Of a stretch of 64,000 nt of DNA, positions 27,258-36,852 are shown one piece after another. Position numbers and translations under genes: made by a program. A model generated the notes under the pieces. That model saw only the letters and a program-made list of their open reading frames with translations, had not been told where the DNA came from and searched no databases. Numbering within the stretch: the stretch's first letter is position 1; every line of letters begins with the position of its first letter. This stretch comes from Amycolatopsis lexingtonensis (GTDB lineage: Bacteria > Actinomycetota > Actinomycetes > Mycobacteriales > Pseudonocardiaceae), in assembly GCF_014873755.1 (NCBI RefSeq), contig NZ_JADBEG010000001.1:8158501-8222500 (forward strand), in the 5' to 3' direction.

Positions 27258-30047
27258 GTGGTCCTCGATTTCCGCGTGCTGGGTCCGGCCGAGGTCACGG
27301 CCGACGGCCGCCCGGTACCGCTCGGGGGGAGCCGGCCGCTGATCGTGCTGGCCGGGCTTCTGCTGCGCGCGAACCGGGTCGTGCCGGTCGACGAGCTGGG
27401 CCGCTGGCTGTGGGACGACGACCGCCGCCGCTCCAAGGGCGCGCTCCAGACGTACGTGCTGCGCCTGCGCCGGGCACTGGGCGACCAGGTCGCGATCCGC
27501 ACCGAAAGCGGCGGCTACCTGATCGAACTCGACGACGGCCTGCTCGACCTGTCCCGCTTCCGCGCGCTCGCCGCCCGCGGCAAGGCCGCGCTCGACCGGG
27601 GCGAGAGCCGCCAGGCGGCCGCGCACTTCGCCGAGGCACTCGAACAGTGGCGCGGGCCCGCGCTGCTCAACGTCGAGTCGGACGCGCTGCACCGCGACGA
27701 AGCCGGCCAGCTGGCCGAAGAGCGGCTGCGCGTGCGCGAACAGTGGGCGGACGCGCTGCTCGAAGTCGGCGAGTACGGCACGGTCATCCCCGAACTGACC
27801 CGGCTGACCAGGGAAAACCCGCTGCGGGAGCGGCTGCACGAGCAGCTGATGGCGGCGCTGTACCGGTCGGGCCGCCAGGCCGACGCGCTCGCCGTGTACG
27901 GCCGGATCAGCGGGGTGCTGGCCGACGAGCTCGGGCTCGACCCCGGGCCGTCGCTGCAGCGCACCCGGCAGGCGATCCTCACCGGCGCCGACGAGCCCGC
28001 CCGGCTGGCGCGCTACCGCCTCGGCGCCGAACCGCAGGTGCCGCGCCAGCTGCCCGCCGACCTGCGGACCTTCTCCGGGCGCGAGGGCGACCTCAAGGCG
28101 TTGCACGCGCTGCTGCCGGAGGCGGTCGACGCCGGCGCGTCCACGCAGATCGCGTCCGTCGAAGGCATGGGCGGCGTGGGCAAGACGACGCTGGCCGTGC
28201 ACTTCGCGCACGAGATCGCCGACCGGTTCCCCGGCGGGCAGGTCTACCTCAACCTGCGCGGCTACGGCCCCGGCGAACCGGTCGAACCGGCGGCGGCGCT
28301 GGAGGCGATGCTCACCGCGCTCGGCGTGCCGTGCGACGCGATCCCGGCCGACCTCGACGGCCGCGCGGCGAGCTGGCGGACGCACACCGCCGGACGGCGG
28401 CTGCTGGTCCTGCTCGACAACGCCAACCGCACCGAGCAGGTGCGCCCGCTGCTGCCCGGGCCGGGCTGCCTGGTCGTGATCACCAGCCGCTGGCAGCTGC
28501 GCGCGCTGGTCGCGACGCACGGCGCGCGGCGGATCGCGCTGGAGGAACTCGGCGACGAGGACGCGGTCGGGCTGCTCGCGGCGACGATCGGCGTCGAGCG
28601 GGTGGCCCGCGATCCGGCGGCAGCCGAACGGTTCGTGCGCTACTGCGGCGGGCTGCCGCTGGCCATCCGGATCCTCGCTGTGCGCGCGGCGCAGTTCCCG
28701 GACCTGGCGCTCGACGAGTTCGCCGGCTCGCTGGCGGACGACCTGCTCGGCTCGTTCGACCTCGCCGACGGCGAAGGGACGAACATCCGCTCGGTGTTTT
28801 CCTACTCCTACCAGGCGCTGGAGCCACCGGCGGCGCGGCTGCTGCGGCTGCTCGGCCTGACCACCGGCGCCGACTTCACCGCCCCCGCGGCGGCCGCGGT
28901 CGCCGGGCTGGACCTCACGACGGCCCGCGCGGGCCTGGAGACGCTGGCGTCCGCGCACCTGCTCGCCCGCCCGCGCCCGGGCCGCTACCAGTTCCACGAC
29001 CTGATCCGGGCCTACGCCGGCGAAGTCGCTTCGCAGGTCGACTCGCCTTCGCAGCGAGCGGCGGCGTTGGACCGGCTGCTGGACTGGTACCTGGCGTCGG
29101 CCCTCGACGCGTCCCGCCGGATGCGGCCGGAGCGCTACTACCGGCTGCTGGAACTCGACGACCTCGGCGGCGGGCTCACCTTCGGCTCCCACCACGAGGC
29201 ACTGGACTGGTTCGTCGAAGAGTCCGGGAACCTCATCGCCGCGGTGCACCTGGCGCGGCGGCTCGGCCGCGACGACGTTTGCTGGAAGCTCGCCTGGCTG
29301 CTGCAGAGCTACTTCGTGACGCGCTCGCGGCTCGACGATTGGCGTTCGGTGTTCGCGGTGGCGCTCGAAGCGGCCCGGGCGAGCGGCCACCGCCCCGGCG
29401 AAGCGGGCATCCTGAGCGGCCTCGGCGTCGTCGACGGCGTTGCCCGCCGATACGCGGAGTCGCGGCGCTACCTGGAGCAGGTGCTGGCGATCCAGCGCGA
29501 GCTCGGCGCGCGCGAGGGCGAGGCGCGGGCGCAGTACAACCTGGCGCTGGCGTCGCACAACCTGGAGGACTACGCCGGGGCGTACGAGCACGGCAAGCAG
29601 GCCCTGGAGATCGTCCGCGAGCTGGGGATGGGGCAGTTCGAAGCCAGCGTGCTGCGCGCGCTCGGCGACGTCTGCACCTCGATGGGCGACCACGAGCAGG
29701 CCCTGCGCCTGGCGGACGCGGCACTGGCCGTCGTCGGCCCGGACGGCCGTCCGGTTGACACCAGATTTACGCAGCACACCCGCGGCCTGGCCCTGATCGG
29801 CCTCGGCCGGTTCGACGAGGGCATCGCGTGCCTCCGCGACTCGGTCTCGATGTTCTTCGAGATGGGCGAGCAGTACGAGGCCGCGGACGTCCTGTCCCAG
29901 CTGGGCACGATCCACGCGAGGTACGGCGACGAGGCCCTGGCCCGCGAGTGCTGGCTCAGGTCGGTCCGGCTCCTGACGGAACTGGGCCACCCCGACGCGG
30001 ACGACGTCCGGGCCAAGCTGGCGGCTTCGGTGCGCGCGGGAGGCTGA
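27258..30047 (+). CDS. AfsR/SARP-family regulator: BTAD, NB-ARC and TPR domains
   Basis: A 929-residue transcription regulator of the AfsR type. Residues 1-95 form an OmpR-like winged helix (VLDFRVLGPAEVTADGRPVP, LQTYVLRLRRAL). About 96-245 is the bacterial transcriptional activation domain. About 275-560 is a STAND NTPase with P-loop GMGGVGKTTLAVHF (about 302) and LLVLLDN as Walker B. From about 650 to the end are tetratricopeptide repeats (AEGQAQYNLALASHN-like units, YAGAYEHGKQALEI). GTG 27258 is preferred because GGAGGAGA lies at 27239-27246. Such proteins control secondary metabolism; no biosynthetic cluster is adjacent, so the target is unknown. Confidence 0.9.
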   Translation: MVLDFRVLGPAEVTADGRPVPLGGSRPLIVLAGLLLRANRVVPVDELGRWLWDDDRRRSKGALQTYVLRLRRALGDQVAIRTESGGYLIELDDGLLDLSRFRALAARGKAALDRGESRQAAAHFAEALEQWRGPALLNVESDALHRDEAGQLAEERLRVREQWADALLEVGEYGTVIPELTRLTRENPLRERLHEQLMAALYRSGRQADALAVYGRISGVLADELGLDPGPSLQRTRQAILTGADEPARLARYRLGAEPQVPRQLPADLRTFSGREGDLKALHALLPEAVDAGASTQIASVEGMGGVGKTTLAVHFAHEIADRFPGGQVYLNLRGYGPGEPVEPAAALEAMLTALGVPCDAIPADLDGRAASWRTHTAGRRLLVLLDNANRTEQVRPLLPGPGCLVVITSRWQLRALVATHGARRIALEELGDEDAVGLLAATIGVERVARDPAAAERFVRYCGGLPLAIRILAVRAAQFPDLALDEFAGSLADDLLGSFDLADGEGTNIRSVFSYSYQALEPPAARLLRLLGLTTGADFTAPAAAAVAGLDLTTARAGLETLASAHLLARPRPGRYQFHDLIRAYAGEVASQVDSPSQRAAALDRLLDWYLASALDASRRMRPERYYRLLELDDLGGGLTFGSHHEALDWFVEESGNLIAAVHLARRLGRDDVCWKLAWLLQSYFVTRSRLDDWRSVFAVALEAARASGHRPGEAGILSGLGVVDGVARRYAESRRYLEQVLAIQRELGAREGEARAQYNLALASHNLEDYAGAYEHGKQALEIVRELGMGQFEASVLRALGDVCTSMGDHEQALRLADAALAVVGPDGRPVDTRFTQHTRGLALIGLGRFDEGIACLRDSVSMFFEMGEQYEAADVLSQLGTIHARYGDEALARECWLRSVRLLTELGHPDADDVRAKLAASVRAGG

Positions 30048-30057
30048 AAGACGTGCG

Positions 30058-30107
30058 GCGGACCGCCCGCGTGCCGACCCCCAGCGACAGCACGCAAGCC
30101 GGTCCGC
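30058..30107. terminator. Hairpin between AfsR-type regulator and DUF72 genes
   Basis: A discontinuous stem: GCGGACCG (30058-30065) pairs with CGGTCCGC (30100-30107), and GCGTGC (30069-30074) with GCACGC (30090-30095). It lies between two convergent genes and has no T-run. Confidence 0.5.
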
Positions 30108-30145
30108 CCGCCCGGTGAGTCAAGCGGACCCCGCTCACTGTCCGC

Positions 30146-30991
30146 TCACTGCTCACCCGGCGGAGCCACCCCGAGCAGGTCGGCGAGGCACTCGGCGTTG
30201 CGCGGAGCCTCGACTTTCACGTCGTTGTCGAAGTAGACGTGCACGTCCCGCCGCCCGCCGTCGTGCCAGTTCTTGATCTTGTCGGCCCAGGTACGGAGGG
30301 CTTGGTCCGAGTAGCCGCTGACGTACAGCTCCTCGTCGCCGTGGAGCCGGACGTAGGTGAAGTCCGAGGTCTGGTCTTCGAGGAACGGCCACTTGCCCGC
30401 GGTGTCGGCGACGACGAGGGCGAGGTCGTGCTCCCGCAGCAGGTGCGTCGCCGCGGGCTGGGCGAAGCTGAGGTGCCGGACTTCGAGCGCGTGCTTCAGC
30501 CGTTTTTTCGGGCCGCTTTCGAGGTAGGGATCGCCTTTGAGTTTGTCGTCGTGCTTCTTGGCCAGCGCGGCGGCTTCGGTGGTGGTGCGGGGCAGGAGCG
30601 CGAAGAAGTTCGCGAGCCGGTCGGGATCGAACGCGAGCCGCGGTGGGAGCTGCCAGAGGAACGGGCCCAGTTTCGCACCGAGGGCGAGAACACCGGAGGC
30701 GTAGAAGTTCGCGAGCGCGGTTTCGACGTCGCGGAGCTGCTTCATGTGCGTGATGAAGCGGCCGCCTTTGACGGCGAAGAGGAAACCCGCCGGCGTCTCG
30801 TCGAACCACGCGCGGTACCGCTCGGGGCGCTGGAGCGAGTAGAAGGAGCCGTTGATCTCGACGGCGTTCATCCGCCGCGAGAGGTATTCGAGCTCCCGCC
30901 GTTGCGCGAGCCCGTGCGGGTAGAAAACGCCGCGCCACGGCGGATAGCGCCAACCCGAGGTCCCGATCCGGATTTCGGCGATCGTCCTCAC
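30146..30991 (-). CDS. DUF72 domain protein
   Basis: A 281-residue TIM-barrel-like DUF72 protein of unknown reaction. Typical segments are IRIGTSGWRYPPWRGVFYP at the N-terminus, NAVEINGSFYSLQRPERYRAW, FAVKGGRFITHMKQL, and LHGDEELYVSGYSDQALRTW then VHVYFDND near the C-terminus. The frame extends 48 codons further upstream into an Arg/Ser/Pro-rich stretch without homology; GTG 30991 (VRTIAEIRIGTSG), preceded by GGGAACGGGAAGG, is the likely start. Confidence 0.85.
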   Translation of the reverse strand: MRTIAEIRIGTSGWRYPPWRGVFYPHGLAQRRELEYLSRRMNAVEINGSFYSLQRPERYRAWFDETPAGFLFAVKGGRFITHMKQLRDVETALANFYASGVLALGAKLGPFLWQLPPRLAFDPDRLANFFALLPRTTTEAAALAKKHDDKLKGDPYLESGPKKRLKHALEVRHLSFAQPAATHLLREHDLALVVADTAGKWPFLEDQTSDFTYVRLHGDEELYVSGYSDQALRTWADKIKNWHDGGRRDVHVYFDNDVKVEAPRNAECLADLLGVAPPGEQ

Positions 30992-31271
30992 CGCCTTCCC
31001 GTTCCCGCGGAAGGTGATTCCCGTTCGTCGGCGCGTCGAAACGCGGCGGCGGCCGGACTGGTGGACCGCGGGTCGGGACAGGTGACCTGAGTTCGGGGAC
31101 GGTCGTCTTAGGGGGCCTTTGAAGCGTTTGCTCATCGCACCGCCGGGGTGGAGTGGGGTTGGCTGCTTTGCGGGGCACGGGTAAGGGAAGCGAGCTGCCC
31201 GCGCTGCTGCCCTGCCCGGCCCCCGCCCCGCGATCGGTCCGCCGCGACGTGAGCCGCGGGGCGCTTTACCG

Positions 31272-32033
31272 CTACGCCCAGGAGAACCTCCAGTGCCGCG
31301 ACTGCACCAGCCCCGACGCGTACTCCCGCAGGTTCCCCGGCTGCCCGGCGAACGTCGGCAAGCTGAACGCCCGGTGTTCCGCCGCCACCGTCAGTGCGCG
31401 AGCCTGGTTCCGAGGCGGCGCAGCCACCGAAAGCTCGATCGCGTCGAAGCCCAGCACCACCAGCGTCGCGCCGAAGCGGTCCTCCCAACTCCGCAGCACC
31501 GCCGACAGCTCGGCCACCTGGTCCGTGCACTTGATCATCCCCGTCCAGCCCAGCAGCGCCGGGATGTCGGCGGGGCGCTCGGTCTGGACCAGGCCCAGCC
31601 GGTGCGGGGCGCGGGTGGCCAGGATCGAACCCGTGTTGCCCGCTTCCGCCAAGGGGTCCGACTTGCGCGGGCTGCGCTTCGCCAGGCCCGGGAAGCGGGC
31701 GCCGAAGGGGCGGAGGCAGGCGCCGTCGCAGCAGGACGTGTCCCACCAGCGGGACAGGGCCGCCGCCGGGTCGGCGGAGGCCACCCGGTGGCCCGCCGGG
31801 GCGAGGCGGCCTCGGTCGTCGATCCAGTCCTCGCCGTTGGCCGCGAAGCGCTGGTCGTGGGGGATCAGCACCGGCCACAAGCCGGATCGCTCGAACTCGG
31901 CCACGCAGCCGAGGAAACGCTCTGGCCGGGTCAAGGGCAGGTCGGACACCCACAGCCGGCCGTGCCACGACCCCGGTGGCAGGGTCTGGACCGGCGGCGC
32001 GGGCGTACCGGGGCGGAGCGGTGCGATCGTCAT
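31272..32033 (-). CDS. DUF4253 domain protein
   Basis: A 253-residue protein whose C-terminal ~110 residues show the DUF4253 pattern (ALLGWTGMIKCTDQVAELSA, VLRSWEDRFGATLVVLGFD, REYASGLVQSRHWRFSWA). The N-terminal part (RLWVSDLPLTRPERFLGCVA) also fits the family. Such proteins are cytoplasmic and uncharacterised, sometimes linked to toxin immunity-like roles. ATG 32033 follows GAGGGGACGTCC; an in-frame upstream ATG is less likely. The 280 nt between it and DUF72 hold no supported gene. Confidence 0.75.
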   Translation of the reverse strand: MTIAPLRPGTPAPPVQTLPPGSWHGRLWVSDLPLTRPERFLGCVAEFERSGLWPVLIPHDQRFAANGEDWIDDRGRLAPAGHRVASADPAAALSRWWDTSCCDGACLRPFGARFPGLAKRSPRKSDPLAEAGNTGSILATRAPHRLGLVQTERPADIPALLGWTGMIKCTDQVAELSAVLRSWEDRFGATLVVLGFDAIELSVAAPPRNQARALTVAAEHRAFSLPTFAGQPGNLREYASGLVQSRHWRFSWA

Positions 32034-32220
32034 GGACGTCCCCTCGAACTTGTGTTCGGCTACTGCATCTCGAACAGTAGTTCGAGGGTCCGACAATTTC
32101 CAGCGATTCACCCGCTCATCCGTTCGAGTGAATCCGAGAAACCGCAGGTCAGGGCGCTGAACGAGGCTCGTGATGTGGAAGTTGCTCCTGTGACGATTCG
32201 CTGGGCCGAAGGGGTGGCGG

Positions 32221-32601
32221 TCAGCGGGCCGACGACCGCTCGTCGTACTCGTGCTGCGCGGTCACGACCTCGGCGCTGTGCTCGATCGTCCACCTGAGCA
32301 GGCAGATGAACGGCCCGCGGAAGGACTCGCCGAGGGGCGTCAGCGAGTACTCCACGCCGACCGGCGAGGTCTCGAGCACCCGGCGCCGGATCAGGCCGTT
32401 GCGTTCCAGGCGGCGCAGCGTCTGGGTGAGCACTCGCTGCGTCACGCCGTCCAGCTGCCGCTTGATCTCGTTGAACCGGGTCGGCTGTTCCAGCACCTCC
32501 ATCGTCATCATCGACCACTTGTCCGAGATCTGGTCGAGGATCGGGCGGCTCGGGCAGTCGATGCTGAACCGCGGAGCCGCGGCGGGCGAGGTGGTGTCCA
32601 T
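32221..32601 (-). CDS. HxlR-family transcriptional regulator
   Basis: A 126-residue single winged-helix regulator. CPSRPILDQISDKWSMMTME is followed by RFNEIKRQLDGVTQRVLTQT, LRRLERNGLIRRRVLETSPV and GVEYSLTPLGESF, which is the HxlR signature including the conserved Cys near position 16 that can sense oxidants or quinones. It is divergent from the enoyl-CoA hydratase/quinone reductase pair, 107 nt between starts, and most likely controls it. Confidence 0.92.
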   Translation of the reverse strand: MDTTSPAAAPRFSIDCPSRPILDQISDKWSMMTMEVLEQPTRFNEIKRQLDGVTQRVLTQTLRRLERNGLIRRRVLETSPVGVEYSLTPLGESFRGPFICLLRWTIEHSAEVVTAQHEYDERSSAR

Positions 32602-32708
32602 GGGGATCCTTGGTACTCGGAAAGTGCGTTATTGATCATTCGCGGGGCTGGGACCAGTGTGAGTATGCATCGCAAACCTACCGGCCTACCGACAACCTTG
32701 GGGAACCC

Positions 32709-33545
32709 GTGAACCCGGACACCTACACGACGCTCGGCGTCACCATCGACGACGGCGTCGCACGGATCGCGCTGGACAACCCTCCCGTCAACGTCCTCGG
32801 CGGGACCGTGATCCGCGAACTGCACGACGTGCTCGGCGCGCTGCGCGACGACCGCCGGGTCCGCGTCATCGTGTTCTCCAGCGCCAACCCGGAGTTCTTC
32901 CTGGCGCACGTCGACATCCACATCCTCGACGAGCTGGAGCAGCTGCGGGAGATCGCGGACCGGAACCCGGACGCCAACCTGTTCCAGGGTGTCGGGGAAC
33001 TGCTCCGGCACCAACCGCAGGTCACGATCGTCAAGCTCGACGGCAAAGCCCGGGCCGGCGGCGCCGAGTTCGTCGCGGCGGCCGACCTGACCTTCGCCGC
33101 GCGGGAGACCGCGGGCCTCGGCCAGACCGAGGTGCTGATGGGCATCGTCCCGGGTGGCGGGGGAACGCAGTACCTGCGCGACCGGGTCGGCCGGAACCGC
33201 GCTCTCGAACTGCTGCTCACCGCGGACCTGGTGGACGCCGACACGGCGGCCGCCTACGGCTGGATCAACCGCGCGGTGCCCGCGGCCGAGCTAGACGCCG
33301 TCGTCGACCAGGTGGCGAAGAAGATCGCCGCGCTCTCCCCGGAGCTCATCGCCGCGGCGAAGCGGCTCGTCCCGCCGGCGGATCTGGCGGACGGATTGAA
33401 GGCGGAGCACGACGCGTGGGCCGAGCTGGTGAGCGGGCCCCTGCCCGCCCAGCTGATGGCGCGCGCCCTGGACCACGGCGTGCAGACCCCGGATGGCGAG
33501 CGCGACCTGGAGTCGGTCATGCGCGGTATCGCCGCCACTCTCTAG
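32709..33545 (+). CDS. Enoyl-CoA hydratase/isomerase family protein
   Basis: A 278-residue crotonase-fold protein. ARIALDNPPVNVLGGTVIRE is the N-terminal signature, VKLDGKARAGGAEFVAAADL contains an oxyanion-hole glycine and LMGIVPGGGGTQYLRDRVG the second. At the positions of the two catalytic Glu of true hydratases only one acidic residue (LGQTEVLMGI) is obvious, so hydratase activity is not assured. GTG 32709 is the start by family alignment; the frame extends upstream through the regulatory gap. It forms an operon with the following reductase. Confidence 0.85.
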   Translation: MNPDTYTTLGVTIDDGVARIALDNPPVNVLGGTVIRELHDVLGALRDDRRVRVIVFSSANPEFFLAHVDIHILDELEQLREIADRNPDANLFQGVGELLRHQPQVTIVKLDGKARAGGAEFVAAADLTFAARETAGLGQTEVLMGIVPGGGGTQYLRDRVGRNRALELLLTADLVDADTAAAYGWINRAVPAAELDAVVDQVAKKIAALSPELIAAAKRLVPPADLADGLKAEHDAWAELVSGPLPAQLMARALDHGVQTPDGERDLESVMRGIAATL

Positions 33546-33566
33546 CCCACCTTGGAGAACGAAGCA

Positions 33567-34553
33567 ATGAAGGCAGCTTTCTTCACCACCAACGGCCCGG
33601 CCAAGACCGTGCTGCGGGTGCTCGACGTCGCCCGGCCGGAACCCGGCCCCGGCGAGGTGCGCGTCCGCGTCACGCTCTCCGCGATCAACCCCGGTGACAT
33701 GTGGATGCGGGAGAACTCGGCACCGGAAGACTTCAGGACCGTCGGCGAGCGCCGCGGCCGCATCCCGCACCAGGACGGCACCGGCGTGGTCGACGCGGTC
33801 GGCGCGGGCGTCGACCCGAGCCGGATCGGCGAACGCGTGTGGCTCTGGATGGCTGGTTCCGGCACGCCATGGGGGACCGCCGCCGAGTGGACCGTGGTGC
33901 CGTCCGAGCAGGCGGTCCGGTCGCCGGACGGGACGTCCGACGAACTGGGCGCGAGCTTGGGCATTCCGGCGATGACCGCGCACTGGTGCCTGCACGCCGA
34001 CGGCTCACCGGCGGACCGCACCGTGCTCGTCGCGGCTGGAGCGGGCGCCGTCGGGCACTACGCGATCGAACTCGGCAAGATCGCCGGCGCGCGGATCGCG
34101 ACCACCGTCAGCGGACCGGAGAAGGCGGCGCTCGCCCGTGCCGCCGGCGCGGACCTCGTCGTGAACTACCGCGACGCCGACGCCGCGCGGCAGATCCTGG
34201 ACGGAGCCGGACCCGTCGACCGGATCATCGAGGTCGCGCTGACCGACAACCTCGAGCTGGACCTCGCCGTCGCCGCCCCGGGCGCGACGATCGTGACCTA
34301 CGCGGCGCAGCCGGTGGACCCGACCCTGCCGGTGTTCCGGCTGCTGTGGCCGAACCTCGTGTTGCGGTTCGCGTTGTTCCTCACCGAACCGCGGGAGGCG
34401 CTCCTGCGATCGGCCGCGGAGATCACCTCGGCGCTGGAACGGAAACTGCTCTCACCGCTGCCCGTGCACTCCTTCGGCCTCGACGACGTGGTGGCCGCGC
34501 ACGAAGCGGTCGAGCGCGGGATCACCGGCAAGGTCGTGCTCGACCTGCGCTGA
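33567..34553 (+). CDS. Zinc-independent NADPH:quinone reductase-like MDR protein
   Basis: A 328-residue medium-chain reductase of the quinone oxidoreductase/zeta-crystallin group. The N-terminal GroES-like domain begins MKAAFFTTNGPAKTVLRVLD, and HQDGTGVVDAVGAGVD contains the conserved catalytic-domain turn. The Rossmann motif is AAGAGAVGHYAIELGK (about 155), followed by ADLVVNYRDAD. No structural zinc Cys cluster is seen. ATG 33567 follows GGAG. It reduces quinones or enones with NADPH; divergent HxlR control suggests induction by electrophiles or quinones. Confidence 0.88.
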   Translation: MKAAFFTTNGPAKTVLRVLDVARPEPGPGEVRVRVTLSAINPGDMWMRENSAPEDFRTVGERRGRIPHQDGTGVVDAVGAGVDPSRIGERVWLWMAGSGTPWGTAAEWTVVPSEQAVRSPDGTSDELGASLGIPAMTAHWCLHADGSPADRTVLVAAGAGAVGHYAIELGKIAGARIATTVSGPEKAALARAAGADLVVNYRDADAARQILDGAGPVDRIIEVALTDNLELDLAVAAPGATIVTYAAQPVDPTLPVFRLLWPNLVLRFALFLTEPREALLRSAAEITSALERKLLSPLPVHSFGLDDVVAAHEAVERGITGKVVLDLR

Positions 34554-34562
34554 CGGGGCGGC

Positions 34563-35135
34563 TCAGCGGCCGGGCCGCCACGGCACCGCGCGGCCGGTGA
34601 ACGCCGCCAGCCGGTCGAGGGCCGGTGCGCCGTCGTCGATCGGGTGCGGGGCGGCGAACCGGTCGCCGCGGTGCTGCGCACCCAATTCACTCCGGACGAA
34701 CACCAGCGCCCGCTCGGCGAGATCGTCCGGCACCGCCACCGGGACGCCGGTGGCCTGCGCCAGGTCCCAGGAGTGCGTGAGCAGGTCCGCGATCCGCCAC
34801 CGCAGCCGTCCGGCGCCGGTCGTGGTGCCCAGCGGCGTCGTCCGGACGACGTCCAGCGCGCCCGGCCGGGCCGCGGCCGCCAGCAGGGCGGCGGACGAGC
34901 GCCGGAACGCGCTCGCGGGGTCCTCGCCGAGGTGGTCGGCCGCGCGGTCGGGCGGTGGGCCGTCCGAGAACATCGCGGCCAGCACGAGGTCCAGGCCGAC
35001 GAGGTGGCCCGTCAGGTCGCGCACGGTCCACTCGGCGCACGGCGTGGGCGCGCGCCACTGCCCGGGCCCGATCCGGTCGAGCAGGACAGCGGTGGCGGCC
35101 GCCGCGCGGGTGAGGTCTTCGAGCAGGTCCGTCAA
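34563..35135 (-). CDS. TIGR03086 family (DinB-like) metal-binding protein
   Basis: A 190-residue four-helix DinB-like protein: GPGQWRAPTPCAEWTVRDLT, then GHLVGLDLV with a metal-ligand His, DLLTHSWDLAQATG with another, and the C-terminal RLAAFTGRAVPWRPGR ending typical of TIGR03086. The family is related to mycothiol-dependent maleylpyruvate isomerase and is probably a thiol-dependent enzyme. It starts with TTG inside TTGA overlapping the XPB stop, so it is translated with the helicase; a DNA-damage link is possible but unproven. Confidence 0.85.
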   Translation of the reverse strand: MTDLLEDLTRAAAATAVLLDRIGPGQWRAPTPCAEWTVRDLTGHLVGLDLVLAAMFSDGPPPDRAADHLGEDPASAFRRSSAALLAAAARPGALDVVRTTPLGTTTGAGRLRWRIADLLTHSWDLAQATGVPVAVPDDLAERALVFVRSELGAQHRGDRFAAPHPIDDGAPALDRLAAFTGRAVPWRPGR

Positions 35136-36778
35136 AGCGGCCGGAGCAGGTCGTCGGCGTCAACGATGTGGTAGGCGTACCCCTGCTCCGCGAGGAACCG
35201 CTGCCGGTGCGCCGCGTACTCCGTGTCGACCGTGTCTCGCGAGACGATCGAGTAGAAGTGCGCCTGCCTGCCGTCGCCCTTGGGACGCAGGAGGCGGCCG
35301 AGGCGCTGGGCTTCCTCCTGCCGCGAGCCGAAGGTGCCCGAGATCTGGATCGCCACCGACGCCTCGGGCAGGTCGATCGAGAAGTTCGCGACCTTCGACA
35401 CCACGAGCGTCCGGATCTCGCCCCGGCGGAACTTGTCGAACAGCTCCTCGCGCTCCTTGTTGCGGGTCGCGCCCTGGATGACCGGCGCGTCGAGTTCGTC
35501 GCCGAGCATCTCCAGCTGGTCGAGGTAGGCGCCGATGACGAGCGTCGGCTCACCGGCGTGCTTCTGCACGATCGACTTGATGACCGGTGTCTTCGTCAGC
35601 GCCGTCGCGGCCAGCTTGTACCGCTCGTCGGCCTCGGCCGTCGCGTACTCGAGCCGTTCGGCGTCGGTCAGCGTCACGCGGACCTCGGTGCACTCCGCCG
35701 GCGCGATCCAGCCCTGCGCCTCGATGTCGCGCCACGGCACGTCGTAGCGCTTCGGCCCGATCAGCGAGAAGACGTCGCCCTCGCGGCCGTCCTCGCGCAC
35801 CAGCGTCGCGGTCAAGCCGAGCCGCCGCCGGGACTGCAGGTCGGCGGTCATCCGGAAGACCGGGGCGGGCAGCAGGTGGACCTCGTCGTAGACGACCAGG
35901 CCCCAGTCGCGCGAGTCGAACAGCTCCAGGTGCTTGTACTCGCCCTTGGTCTTGCGGGTGATCACCTGGTAGGTCGCGATGGTGACCGGCCGGATCTCCT
36001 TCTTCTCGCCGGAGTACTCGCCGATCTCCTCCTCGGTCAGCGACGTCCGCGCGATCAGCTCGCGCTTCCACTGCCGCCCGGCGACCGTGTTGGTCACCAG
36101 GATCAGCGTCGTCGCCGCCGCCTTCGCCATGGCCGCCGCGCCGACCATCGTCTTGCCCGCGCCGCAGGGCAGCACGACGACGCCGGAGCCGCCCGCCCAG
36201 AACGCCTCCGCGGCCTGGCGCTGGTAGTCGCGCAGCTGCCAGTCCGTCTCGTCGAGGGCGATCGGGTGCGCTTCGCCGTCGACGTACCCGGCGAGGTCCT
36301 CGGCCGGCCAGCCGACCTTCAGCAGCGCCTGCTTGAGCCGCCCGCGCTCGGACGGGTGCACGATGACCGTGTCCTCGTCGATCCGGGCGCCGAGCATCGG
36401 GCTGATCTTCTTGTTCCGGATCACCTCGGTCAGCACCGCGCGGTCGGTGGTCGACATGACCAGCCCGTGCGCCGGGTGGTTGGCGATCTGCAGCCGCCCG
36501 AACCGGCCCATCACGTCGACGACGTCGATCAGCAGCGGCTGCGGCACCGGGAAGCGCGAGTACGTCGTCAGCGCGTCGACGACCTGCTCGGCGTCGTGGC
36601 CGGCGGCGCGCGCGTTCCACAAGGCCAGCGGCGTGATCCGGTAGGTGTGCACGTGTTCCGGCGCCCGTTCCAGCTCGGCGAACGGCGCGATGGAGATCCG
36701 CGCGTCGTCGGCCTGGGGGTGGTCGACCTCCAGGAGCACGGTCTTGTCGGACTGGACGATCAGCGGGCCATCAGTCAC
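35132..36778 (-). CDS. XPB/RAD25-like DNA repair helicase
   Basis: A 548-residue SF2 helicase, the bacterial XPB form (M. tuberculosis Rv0861c, ercc3). It has an N-terminal damage-recognition-like domain (about 60-160), HD1 with Walker A VLPCGAGKTMVG (about 205), DEVH box VYDEVHLLPA and motif III GLTATLVREDG. HD2 has motif VI SGTFGSRQEEAQRLGRLLRP. GTG 36778 (VTDGPLIVQSDK) is the family start. TATAAC, a good -10, lies only 7 nt upstream of it with no ribosome-binding site, so the mRNA may be leaderless. The stop overlaps the TIGR03086 gene. Confidence 0.94.
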   Translation of the reverse strand: MTDGPLIVQSDKTVLLEVDHPQADDARISIAPFAELERAPEHVHTYRITPLALWNARAAGHDAEQVVDALTTYSRFPVPQPLLIDVVDVMGRFGRLQIANHPAHGLVMSTTDRAVLTEVIRNKKISPMLGARIDEDTVIVHPSERGRLKQALLKVGWPAEDLAGYVDGEAHPIALDETDWQLRDYQRQAAEAFWAGGSGVVVLPCGAGKTMVGAAAMAKAAATTLILVTNTVAGRQWKRELIARTSLTEEEIGEYSGEKKEIRPVTIATYQVITRKTKGEYKHLELFDSRDWGLVVYDEVHLLPAPVFRMTADLQSRRRLGLTATLVREDGREGDVFSLIGPKRYDVPWRDIEAQGWIAPAECTEVRVTLTDAERLEYATAEADERYKLAATALTKTPVIKSIVQKHAGEPTLVIGAYLDQLEMLGDELDAPVIQGATRNKEREELFDKFRRGEIRTLVVSKVANFSIDLPEASVAIQISGTFGSRQEEAQRLGRLLRPKGDGRQAHFYSIVSRDTVDTEYAAHRQRFLAEQGYAYHIVDADDLLRPL

Positions 36779-36852
36779 AACTACTGTTATACGTGCCTCG
36801 CTCGCGGCGGCGTCGATGGGACGAGGTGCCGAGGGGATCACTGGAGGGCACG

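Noticed and set aside
27192..29990. Minus-strand frame of about 930 codons opposite the AfsR-type regulator
   Set aside because: No domain, Arg/Gln/Val-rich, fully antisense to a recognised regulator.
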